Assembly (NCBI RefSeq): GCF_025917005.1 | Contig: NZ_CP078091.1 | Location: forward strand, 3,038,001-3,102,000 | Direction of reading: 5' to 3' | DNA: 64,000 nt | Source of the DNA: Porphyrobacter sp. ULC335 | GTDB lineage: Bacteria; Pseudomonadota; Alphaproteobacteria; Sphingomonadales; Sphingomonadaceae | Shown: piece by piece, positions 1-6,357 of the stretch | Layout: each line of letters starts with the position of its first letter | Numbering within the stretch: the stretch's first letter is position 1 | Made by a program: the position numbers and the translations under genes | The notes under the pieces: model-generated | What the model saw: only the letters and a program-made list of their open reading frames with translations | Told to the model about the DNA's origin: nothing | Database searches by the model: none

Positions 1-815
1 AGGCGCAGGACTATCCGCCGCGCCCTGACGGTCCGGTCTATGACGGAGCGAATATCCTCTCCGCCGAGACCGAGGCGAAGCTTGATGCCGAACTGCGCGC
101 ATACAATGCGCAGACCGGCCGGGCGATCATCGTTGCCACCGTGCCGAACCTCGGCGGGGCACCGATCGAGACCTATGCCACCGGCCTGTTCAGCGACTGG
201 GGCATCGGCGGAGCCAAACGCGACACCGGCCTGCTTCTGCTAATCGCCCGCGATGATCGCAAGCTGCGGATCGAGGTCGGCTACGGTCTCCATGGCTGGT
301 TCGGCGGGATCATGGCGGGCCGCGTCATCAACGACGTGATCACGCCGCGCTTCAAGGAAGGCAATTTCGACGCGGGCGTGACCGACGGGGTCGCGGCGAT
401 CCTCGCCCACCTTGCCAAGAGCCCCGAGGATGCCATCGCCATCGAGGAGGCAGCGCAAGCCGCAGCCGCCCAGCGCAGCCGCAGCGACGGCGGCTTTCCG
501 GTCGGCGCGCTGATCTGGATCGCCTTCATGTTCTTCTTCTTCGTCCTGCCGCTGCTCGTCGGGCGCGGGCGGCGGCGCAAATATCGCTCCAAGGGCGCAG
601 GCCCGTGGGGCAGCCGCGATCTGGGCGACACCGCGCGCGACGTGATCCTGTGGGAAGTCGGCAGCGCGATTGCCCGCGGAATCATCAACAGCGGCAGTAA
701 TGGCGGCGGCGGATTTGGCGGCGGTGGCGGCGGCGGGTTCGGCGGGTTCGGCGGCGGATCCTCCGGCGGCGGCGGCGCATCGGGGGGGGTGGTAGATCAT
801 GGCCTATCTCGATGA
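1..815 (+). CDS. TPM-domain (YgcG-type) membrane protein, 5' end cut by window
   Basis: The reading frame is open from base 3 to the stop at 813-815, so the N-terminus lies outside the window. The visible part begins in a TPM fold (YDGANILS, then a beta strand GRAIIVATVP and the DTGLLLLIARDDRKLRIEVGYGL region typical of the family). It continues with one hydrophobic helix (LIWIAFMFFFFVLPLLV), a basic stretch and a long Gly-rich tail. YgcG-family proteins are exported, membrane-anchored proteins often encoded beside LemA; their role is poorly known. The family tail normally ends in a form like GGGGASGxW. Here the frame instead reads ASGGVVDHGLSR and runs 17 bases into the next gene, because of a run of eight G at 782-789. 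Removing one G gives ASGGW and a TAG stop just before the next ATG, so the annotated end may be an artefact or a real slippage site. Confidence 0.85.
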   Translation, partial: AQDYPPRPDGPVYDGANILSAETEAKLDAELRAYNAQTGRAIIVATVPNLGGAPIETYATGLFSDWGIGGAKRDTGLLLLIARDDRKLRIEVGYGLHGWFGGIMAGRVINDVITPRFKEGNFDAGVTDGVAAILAHLAKSPEDAIAIEEAAQAAAAQRSRSDGGFPVGALIWIAFMFFFFVLPLLVGRGRRRKYRSKGAGPWGSRDLGDTARDVILWEVGSAIARGIINSGSNGGGGFGGGGGGGFGGFGGGSSGGGGASGGVVDHGLSR

Positions 816-1473
816 TGCCGGGCGCCAGCTGGTCGGCGCAGCCGTAACCGAAGCCGAAAGCGCGACCTCTGGCGAGATCGTCACCGTGCTCGCCGATTGT
901 TCGGACGGTTACACCGATGTCGCACTGCTCTGGGCAACCGCAGCGGCCTTTACCGCGATGAGCGTGTTTGCCGCTTTTCCCGAACCCTTCCTCGACGCAT
1001 GGGACGCGTCTTTCGGCGGGTGGGGCCATGAATGGACCACCGGCGAGCTTGCCAGCATGGTGATCGGCCTCGGCCTCATCAAGTTCATCGCCGTGATGCT
1101 GATCCAGCAGTGGCAGCCCCTGAAGTTCGCGCTGATCCCCGGCCCCACCAAGACAATCCGCGTCCACAATCAAGCCGTCCGCCAGTTCAAGGTGGGCGCG
1201 GAACGCCGCACCACCGGGCGCACCGGTGTGCTGATCTACCTCTCTATGCGCGAACACCGGGCCGAGATCGTTGCGGACGAAAGCATTGCCTCCAAGGTTC
1301 CGGCCGAAGTGTGGGGCGAGGCGATGGGCGACATGCTCGCCCACATCCGCAAGGGCCGCGTGGCCGAGGGGCTGGCGGTCGGCATCCGCGACGTCGGTTT
1401 CGTTCTCGCCGAGCACTTCCCGCGCGGAAACCATGACGAAAACGAGCTGCCCGACCGGCTCATCGAGGTTTGA
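799..1473 (+). CDS. TPM-domain membrane protein (second, COG3762-like)
   Basis: A 224-residue protein that starts at an ATG directly behind the preceding TPM gene. The N-terminal half (SGEIVTVLADCSDGY) and C-terminal half (RTGVLIYLSMREHRAEIVAD, then a helix DMLAHIRKGRVAEGLAVGI) form a TPM domain interrupted by two hydrophobic segments around residues 40-55 and 85-105. This is the arrangement of the second TPM protein in lemA-TPM-TPM clusters. It probably acts at the inner membrane together with its neighbour. The biochemical role of these bacterial TPM proteins is not established; a phosphatase activity is known only for plant relatives. Start choice: the ATG sits five bases after the TAG that would end the upstream gene in the corrected frame. 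Confidence 0.85.
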   Translation: MAYLDDAGRQLVGAAVTEAESATSGEIVTVLADCSDGYTDVALLWATAAAFTAMSVFAAFPEPFLDAWDASFGGWGHEWTTGELASMVIGLGLIKFIAVMLIQQWQPLKFALIPGPTKTIRVHNQAVRQFKVGAERRTTGRTGVLIYLSMREHRAEIVADESIASKVPAEVWGEAMGDMLAHIRKGRVAEGLAVGIRDVGFVLAEHFPRGNHDENELPDRLIEV

Positions 1474-1556
1474 CCGGACTTCCCCAATAATGCTCTTGAC
1501 CGGTCGCCTGTGAAGCTGTCGAAGGGCGCTCCCTGACTGCCCCGACGGAGCTTCCC

Positions 1557-2117
1557 GTGATCAAAGACCGCGACGCCGATCTGCCCGAAGAGGTGATGTG
1601 GGAAGGCCAGTTCATCACCACCAAGAAGCGCGGCCGCTGGGAATATGTCGGCCGCGCGCGCGGCATTCGCGCCGCTGCGGTCATCGCGCTGGATGACGAC
1701 CCCGATGGCACCCGCCACGTTATCCTCGTCAGCCAGTACCGTGTGCCGCTGGGCCGCTTCAGCCTCGAGATTCCGGCCGGCCTGATCGGTGATGACGCCG
1801 GCCATGAAGGCGAAGACGCCAATGCCGCCGCCGCGCGCGAGCTGGAAGAGGAAACCGGATATCGCGCGGCGAAGCTTGAGACGCTGGGGGAGTTCTATTC
1901 CTCGCCCGGCATGGTCTCGGAATGCTTCACGCTGCTGAAGGCGACCGGGCTTGAGCGGATCGGCGAAGGCGGCGGCACAGAAGGCGAGAATATCACCGTC
2001 CACCGGGTTGCGCTGCGCGATTTGTCGCGCTTCGTGGCCGAGTGGCGGCGCGCGGGGCACGCGGTAGACGTGCGCATCGCGATGCTACTGACACCGGGAT
2101 ACTTGGGAGAGGATTGA
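1557..2117 (+). CDS. NUDIX hydrolase, ADP-ribose pyrophosphatase-like
   Basis: A 186-residue protein with a GTG start preceded by GGAG about seven bases upstream. The Nudix helix is clear at about residues 83-100: E, then seven residues, then RELEEETGY, matching REUXEEXGU with the catalytic glutamates. The loop before it (AGLIGDDAGHEGED) is a few residues longer than the textbook Gx5E spacing. The N-terminal WEYVGRARG and the AGLI motif resemble ADP-ribose/ADP-sugar pyrophosphatases (NudF type), which split nucleoside-diphosphate sugars to AMP and a sugar phosphate in the cytosol. The stop is four bases before the SDR gene, so the two are probably co-transcribed. Exact substrate unknown. Confidence 0.88.
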   Translation: MIKDRDADLPEEVMWEGQFITTKKRGRWEYVGRARGIRAAAVIALDDDPDGTRHVILVSQYRVPLGRFSLEIPAGLIGDDAGHEGEDANAAAARELEEETGYRAAKLETLGEFYSSPGMVSECFTLLKATGLERIGEGGGTEGENITVHRVALRDLSRFVAEWRRAGHAVDVRIAMLLTPGYLGED

Positions 2118-2120
2118 ATC

Positions 2121-2903
2121 ATGACAGGCAGAGTAGCGGGTAAGATGGCCCTGGTAACGGGCGGCGCGCAGGGCCTTGGCCGCGCACATTGCATCCGCCT
2201 CGCGCAGGAAGGCGCGCGGGTGCTGGCGACCGACATCAACGGCGCGGGCGCGGCCGAGACGGCGGCAATCATCAACGCGGAAATGGGGGAAGGCACGGCA
2301 TTCGGCATCGCCCATGACGTTACGGACCCCGCCCAGTGGGAAGCCGCAGTCGATGCCGCGCGCGAGCATCTGGGCGGGCTCAGCGTGCTGGTCAACAATG
2401 CCGGGATCGGCGTGCCGGGCAATATCGAAGCCTGCACCTTTGAAGACTGGCAGCGCTGCTTCGACATCAACGTCAATTCGATCTTCCACGGCTGCCAGAA
2501 GGCCCTGCCGCTGATGCGCGAACACGCGCCGGGATCGATCATCAACATCTCCAGCATCGCGGGCCTGATCGCCAGCGATACGATGCCCGCCTACAACGCC
2601 TCAAAGGCGGCGGTGTGGATGCTGTCGAAGTCGATCGCCCTGCACTGCGCGAAGAAGGGCATGAATATCCGCTGCAATTCGGTGCACCCGACCTTTGTCG
2701 ATACTCCGATCCTTGATGGCACCGCCAAGGCGGCATCGCTCGACAAGGAAGTGCTGCTGGAAAAGCTGGCGCGGCAGATCCCGCTCAAATTCGTGGGCGA
2801 GCCCAATGATATCGCCAACGCAGTGCTCTATCTGGCGAGCGACGAAAGCCGCTTCATGACCGGGGCGGAGCTGAAGCTCGATGGCGGTATTTCCGCGATG
2901 TGA
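2121..2903 (+). CDS. SDR family NAD(P)-dependent oxidoreductase
   Basis: A 260-residue classical short-chain dehydrogenase. Visible motifs are the cofactor-binding TGGAQGLG at residues 13-20, NNAG at 92-95, the catalytic Ser at 144/145 (INISS) and YNASK with Tyr158 and Lys162. Asp38 at the end of beta-2 (ATDIN) suggests NAD(H) rather than NADP(H). The sequence resembles 3-alpha/20-beta-hydroxysteroid or cyclopentanol dehydrogenases, so an alicyclic or steroid-like alcohol is a plausible substrate, but family membership does not fix it. GGGAGAGG precedes the ATG. It follows the NUDIX gene by three bases, so the pair forms a short operon. Confidence 0.92.
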   Translation: MTGRVAGKMALVTGGAQGLGRAHCIRLAQEGARVLATDINGAGAAETAAIINAEMGEGTAFGIAHDVTDPAQWEAAVDAAREHLGGLSVLVNNAGIGVPGNIEACTFEDWQRCFDINVNSIFHGCQKALPLMREHAPGSIINISSIAGLIASDTMPAYNASKAAVWMLSKSIALHCAKKGMNIRCNSVHPTFVDTPILDGTAKAASLDKEVLLEKLARQIPLKFVGEPNDIANAVLYLASDESRFMTGAELKLDGGISAM

Positions 2904-2993
2904 AGAAAAGAGGGGCCACAAAGGGCCCCTCCCGGTTCATTCCAATCAGGTGCAGCGGCCCGACAAACCGGGGTCCGCATTTTGTCGCTGCAC

Positions 2994-3209
2994 TCAGTCT
3001 GCGATCAGCGCGACCGCCAGGTAGATCAGCACCGGGCTACCGAAGCCCAGCAGCGTCGCGAGGACGAAGCCGACCCGCACCAGCATGGTGTCGACGCCGA
3101 AGTAGTTGCCGATCCCGGCGCAGACGCCAAAAACCTTGCCGTCAGCCTTGTCGAGGCGGAACCCGGCGCGGGGAGGCTTGCCGCCGGAATTGCCCATGAT
3201 GTCGTTCAT
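2994..3209 (-). CDS. PspC domain-containing small membrane protein
   Basis: A 71-residue protein beginning MNDIMGNSGG. An earlier in-frame start exists, but this ATG has a GGAGA ribosome site nine bases upstream and removes a low-complexity leader. The body is a PspC domain: RLDKADGKVFGVCAGIGNYF, then VDTMLVRVGFVLATL and a hydrophobic helix with GFGSPVLIYLAVALI. PspC is the membrane part of the phage-shock response, where it senses envelope stress and interacts with PspA/PspB. It is the last gene of a three-gene minus-strand run behind two twin 37-residue proteins; gaps are about 30 bases. No PspA or PspF gene lies in the window. Confidence 0.9.
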   Translation of the reverse strand: MNDIMGNSGGKPPRAGFRLDKADGKVFGVCAGIGNYFGVDTMLVRVGFVLATLLGFGSPVLIYLAVALIAD

Positions 3210-3240
3210 TTCAGTCAGTCTCCAATGATGGGTTGGCGGA

Positions 3241-3354
3241 TCAGGCGACCATGCCGGGGCTGGCGGGGATGATCGCATAGGCGAAGCTGGCAACGGTCAG
3301 TACGACGGCGAAGGCAGCGGAAGCGAAGCGGGCGGTTTGGTCAGAGCCGAACAT
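3241..3354 (-). CDS. 37-residue single-helix membrane protein, copy B
   Basis: Reads MFGSDQTARFASAAFAVV, a hydrophobic stretch, and ends AYAIIPASPGMVA before TGA. AAGGA lies upstream of the ATG at a workable distance. It is 21/37 identical, without gaps, to the protein encoded just upstream at 3391-3504; the C-terminal AYAIIPASP block is fully conserved. One transmembrane helix (about residues 12-30) with a short polar N-terminus is visible. Function unknown. Its place between its twin and a pspC gene, in the manner of small Psp proteins such as PspB/PspD/PspG, suggests an envelope-stress accessory role; that is inference. Confidence 0.72.
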   Translation of the reverse strand: MFGSDQTARFASAAFAVVLTVASFAYAIIPASPGMVA

Positions 3355-3390
3355 GATTTTGTATCCTTGAGAGGGTGATGGTTGCGAGGA

Positions 3391-3504
3391 TCAGGCGACG
3401 AGGGTCGGGCTGGCGGGGATGATTGCGTAAGCGAAGAAGGCTGCCGAGAGCACGACCGAGAAAGCGGCGGCGAACAGGCGGTTCGAGGTTTCGATGGCGA
3501 GCAT
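3391..3504 (-). CDS. 37-residue single-helix membrane protein, copy A
   Basis: Reads MLAIETSNRLFAAAFSVV, then a hydrophobic helix, and ends AYAIIPASPTLVA before TGA. The ribosome site is strong (AAAGGAGA, eight bases before the ATG). It is the first gene of the minus-strand run copyA-copyB-pspC. Conservation between the copies is concentrated in the helix and the AYAIIPASP tail, while the polar N-terminus differs, as expected for a real duplicated gene under selection. Too short for most gene finders. No known family is recognised with certainty. Confidence 0.75.
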   Translation of the reverse strand: MLAIETSNRLFAAAFSVVLSAAFFAYAIIPASPTLVA

Positions 3505-3567
3505 TTGAGGTCTCCTTTGAGTGTTTCTTGCGTTTGTCCGGGACCGTCCCGGGGATGCAAAGTGTAC

Positions 3568-3583
3568 TGCAGGAGGTGTGCCA
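3568..3583 (-). promoter_or_regulatory. Candidate sigma-54 (RpoN) promoter for the twin small genes and pspC
   Basis: On the minus strand the bases read TGGCACACCTCCTGCA. This has the -24 TGGCAC and a -12 CTGCA with the diagnostic GG-N10-GC spacing of sigma-54 promoters. The predicted transcript start near 3556 gives a leader of about 50 bases before the first small gene. Psp genes in enterobacteria are sigma-54/PspF dependent, so the match fits the downstream genes. An inverted repeat (CCGGGAC-C-GTCCCGG, 3538-3552) sits in the predicted leader. No upstream activator site was identified. Confidence 0.55.
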
Positions 3584-3746
3584 AACTCGAAAAGTGGCGG
3601 AATTCTGCCGTTTCGGTGCTTTCAGCCAGCAAACGTCCCGTTCAGCCATCCGAAAGCTTGGGAAAATCTACCAAGGGTTAGGATCGGCGATTTCAGCGCG
3701 CTCGCACTGGCCAAGTCGCCCCCCTCCCGCTACCCGCTCAAAGGCC

Positions 3747-4835
3747 ATGGGCCTCAGCCGCATCAGCCTTGAAAACTTCCGCAATCACGCCGCGACGACG
3801 CTTGGCGAGACGGCGCACTTCAACTTGCTGGTGGGCGAGAACGGGGCGGGAAAGACCAACCTGCTGGAAGCGCTCTCGCTGCTCGGGCCGGGGCGCGGCT
3901 TGCGGCGAGCGAACCTTGGCGATCTGGCGCGGCGGGCCACTCCTGACAGCGATCCCCTGCCCTTCGTGATTGGCGCCAGCCTGACCGAGGCGGGGAACGT
4001 CTCGGCACGGATCGGCACCTATACCGAAGCAGGCAACCCGGCGCGGCGGCTGGTGCGGGTCAATGGCGCAGCAGCGAGCGCGGCGAGCCTTGCTGAATGG
4101 CTTGCGCTCAGCTGGCTAACCCCTTCAATGGACGGCCTTTTCACCGATAGCGCCGGAGCGCGGCGGCGGTTCATGGACCGCATGGCGCTGGCCATTGCGC
4201 CCGATCATGCGCGGCGGGTCAATGCGCTCGAAACGGCCCTGCGGGAACGCGGCAAGTTGCTGGAAAACAAGGGTGATCCCCGCTGGATGGATGCGGTGGA
4301 GGCACAGGCGGCGGATCACGGCACCGCTGTTGCCCGGACCCGCGCGGATCTGGTGATGCGGCTGGCAGACGAGCTGTCCGCCCTCCCGCCCGAACCCTTC
4401 GCCCGTCCTGCCCTCACCTACCGCCCCGGCGGGCCGCTGGACGAGACTGCCCTGCGTGCCGAACTTGCCCGCAACCGTCCGCGTGACCGGTCGGCGGGCC
4501 GCGCGCTGACCGGCCCGCAACGTGATGAATTGCAAGTGGAAATGGCCTCCACCCGTCAGCCTGCCGCGTCCTGTTCCACCGGTGAGCAGAAGGCGATGCT
4601 GATCGCGATCACTCTCGCCCACGGCATCCTTGCCGCTGCCGGTCGCCCCAGCGTGCTGCTGCTCGACGAGGTCGCCGCGCATCTTGATCCTGTCCGCCGC
4701 GTCGAGCTGTTCCGGCGATTGCGCGAAGGCAAGGCGCAGGTCTGGATGACCGGCACCGAACTCGCCCCGTTTGACGCGATTCGCAAGGAATCCGCCGTCT
4801 GGAGGGTGTCTGGAGGGGGTGTAGAACGGGTCTAG
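3747..4835 (+). CDS. recF: DNA replication/repair protein RecF
   Basis: A 362-residue ABC-type ATPase of recombinational repair, which loads RecA at single-strand gaps with RecO and RecR. Walker A is GENGAGKT at residues 30-37, the family N-terminus is SRISLENFRNH, the signature region is STGEQKA, and Walker B is VLLLDEVAAHLD near the C-terminus. The frame is open further upstream, but MGLSRISLENF is the normal RecF start. The last 11 residues (WRVSGGGVERV) and the stop are encoded by degenerate 11-bp repeats, so the C-terminal tail is repeat-derived. RecF is commonly near dnaA/dnaN, but neither is seen here. Confidence 0.95.
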   Translation: MGLSRISLENFRNHAATTLGETAHFNLLVGENGAGKTNLLEALSLLGPGRGLRRANLGDLARRATPDSDPLPFVIGASLTEAGNVSARIGTYTEAGNPARRLVRVNGAAASAASLAEWLALSWLTPSMDGLFTDSAGARRRFMDRMALAIAPDHARRVNALETALRERGKLLENKGDPRWMDAVEAQAADHGTAVARTRADLVMRLADELSALPPEPFARPALTYRPGGPLDETALRAELARNRPRDRSAGRALTGPQRDELQVEMASTRQPAASCSTGEQKAMLIAITLAHGILAAAGRPSVLLLDEVAAHLDPVRRVELFRRLREGKAQVWMTGTELAPFDAIRKESAVWRVSGGGVERV

Positions 4836-4866
4836 AGGGGGTCTAAGAGGGGTCTGGAGGGGGTCT
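4801..4866. repeat. Six-unit 11-bp tandem repeat joining the ends of recF and the esterase gene
   Basis: Six consecutive 11-base units in register: GGAGGGTGTCT, GGAGGGGGTGT, AGAACGGGTCT, AGAGGGGGTCT, AAGAGGGGTCT, GGAGGGGGTCT. The consensus is about RGAGGGGGTCT. The array encodes the RecF tail, contains the recF stop (TAG 4833-4835) and ends within the stop of the converging esterase gene (4865-4867). The last unit with the following AACCCCCCTC can form a hairpin, so it may double as a terminator. The same unit in reverse orientation recurs at 42606-42649. Confidence 0.85.
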
Positions 4867-5590
4867 AACCCCCCTCAAGCGGCGGCAAGGCCCCCTCTAC
4901 ATCGCCCAAGGTCGAAGCCACCAAACGCTCGATCCCGTCAGCGGTCGGGTGGATGCGGTCCGACTGGAACAGGGCGGGATCGCGGTAGATATCCTCCAGC
5001 CAGAACGGGATCAGCGTCGCGCCATATTGCTTTGCCAGATCGCGGTAGATCGCATCGAACTGCGCCTGATATTCCGGCCCGTAATTGGGGGGCGCCCGCA
5101 TCCCCATCAGCAGGGTTGGCACCTTCTGGCCCTGTAGGATAGCCAGCATCTTGCCGAGGTTCTCCTTGGTCTCCTCGGGCGAGAGGCCGCGCAGCAGGTC
5201 ATTGCCGCCGAGTTCCAGAATGAACAGCGCGGGCTGCACATCCTGCGCCGCCAGTGTGAATTCCAGACGTTGGAGACCCGCTGCGGTCGTATCGCCGGAC
5301 ACACCGGCGTTGATCACATCGGCATTTACGCCCTTGGCGCGCAGAGCGTTTTCCAGCTTTTCGGGATAGGCATCGCGCGGGTCGAGGCCGTAGCCTGCAA
5401 ACAGGCTGTCCCCGAAGGCAATGATTTTGCGCTCCGGCCCCATCACCGGTACGGCGGGCAGCGCGGGGTTGCCATCCTCGGCCACCTCGCCTGCGGGCGC
5501 AGCGGGCTCGTCCGCCGCGTCCCCGCACGCCGCCAGCGCGAGCGATAGTGCCCCGATAACCGCAATATTCGACCAACCGCGCTTGTGCAT
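4865..5590 (-). CDS. Arylesterase / GDSL lysophospholipase lipoprotein (TesA-like)
   Basis: A 241-residue SGNH hydrolase. The chosen ATG (MHKRGWSNIAV) gives a lipoprotein signal with lipobox LAAC (Cys22) and has GGAAGG upstream; an ATG five codons earlier is possible. Block I is FGDSLFAGYGLD with nucleophile Ser62, block III is LGGNDLL, and block V is DRIHP supplying the catalytic Asp and His. It hydrolyses esters or acyl-thioesters in the periplasm; a lipid anchor is unusual because E. coli TesA is a soluble periplasmic protein. It is divergent from a YbbA/YbbP-type ABC transporter, the same arrangement as tesA-ybbA-ybbP in E. coli, suggesting a shared lipid-related role. Confidence 0.9.
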   Translation of the reverse strand: MHKRGWSNIAVIGALSLALAACGDAADEPAAPAGEVAEDGNPALPAVPVMGPERKIIAFGDSLFAGYGLDPRDAYPEKLENALRAKGVNADVINAGVSGDTTAAGLQRLEFTLAAQDVQPALFILELGGNDLLRGLSPEETKENLGKMLAILQGQKVPTLLMGMRAPPNYGPEYQAQFDAIYRDLAKQYGATLIPFWLEDIYRDPALFQSDRIHPTADGIERLVASTLGDVEGALPPLEGG

Positions 5591-5649
5591 CCGCGAGCCT
5601 TCCATACCTGTAGCTTGTTGCTCCCCCTCACCTATGCCATCGGAACCGC

Positions 5650-6357
5650 GTGACAAGTCCCTCTCTCGCAATCAGCGCCCGCAACCTTACCCTCACCCTC
5701 GGCAGCAATGCCGCGCCGGTCACGATCCTGCGCGGCATCGATCTCGACATCGCGCGCGGCGAGGTGGTGGCGTTGCTCGGCCCTTCGGGATCGGGCAAGA
5801 GCTCGCTGATGGCGGTGCTGTCCGGCCTGGAACGCGCCAGCGGCGGGAGCCTGACGGTGGCAGGCGCGGATTTCGCGAGCCTTTCGGAAGATGGCCTTGC
5901 CGCCGCTCGGCGCGGACGGATCGGGATTGTGCTTCAGGCCTTCCACCTGCTCCCCACCATGACCGCGGCCGAGAATGTCGCGACCCCGATGGAACTCGCG
6001 GGCATGGCTGACGCGAGCCCGCGCGCGCTGACCGAACTCGAAGCCGTGGGCCTCGGCCACCGCACCGGGCATTACCCCACCCAGCTTTCGGGCGGCGAGC
6101 AACAGCGCGTCGCCATCGCCCGCGCCACCGCGCCGCGCCCCGATCTGATCTTCGCCGATGAGCCCACCGGCAATCTGGATGCGGCCACAGGCGAGGAGAT
6201 CATCAACCTCCTCTTCGCCCGCCGCGCCGAAACCGGGGCAACGTTGCTGATCATCACCCATGACGCCAGCCTTGCCGCCCGCTGCGAGCGGGTGCTGACC
6301 ATGGCGGACGGCGTGATCATCTCGGACACGCGCCCCCTGCCCCTGGCCGCAGCATGA
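5650..6357 (+). CDS. ABC transporter ATP-binding protein (YbbA/LolD type)
   Basis: A 235-residue ATPase with GTG start. Walker A is [10 protein letters not shown]-loop is QAFHLLPTM, signature is [14 protein letters not shown], Walker B is [12 protein letters not shown], and the switch histidine is in ITHD. The sequence class is the MacB/LolD/YbbA type, which powers mechanotransmission or lipoprotein release rather than classical import. It overlaps the permease gene by ATGA (6354-6357), so the two are translationally coupled, and it is divergent from the esterase lipoprotein with about 60 bases between start codons. Confidence 0.93.
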   Translation: MTSPSLAISARNLTLTLGSNAAPVTILRGIDLDIARGEVVALLGPSGSGKSSLMAVLSGLERASGGSLTVAGADFASLSEDGLAAARRGRIGIVLQAFHLLPTMTAAENVATPMELAGMADASPRALTELEAVGLGHRTGHYPTQLSGGEQQRVAIARATAPRPDLIFADEPTGNLDAATGEEIINLLFARRAETGATLLIITHDASLAARCERVLTMADGVIISDTRPLPLAAA

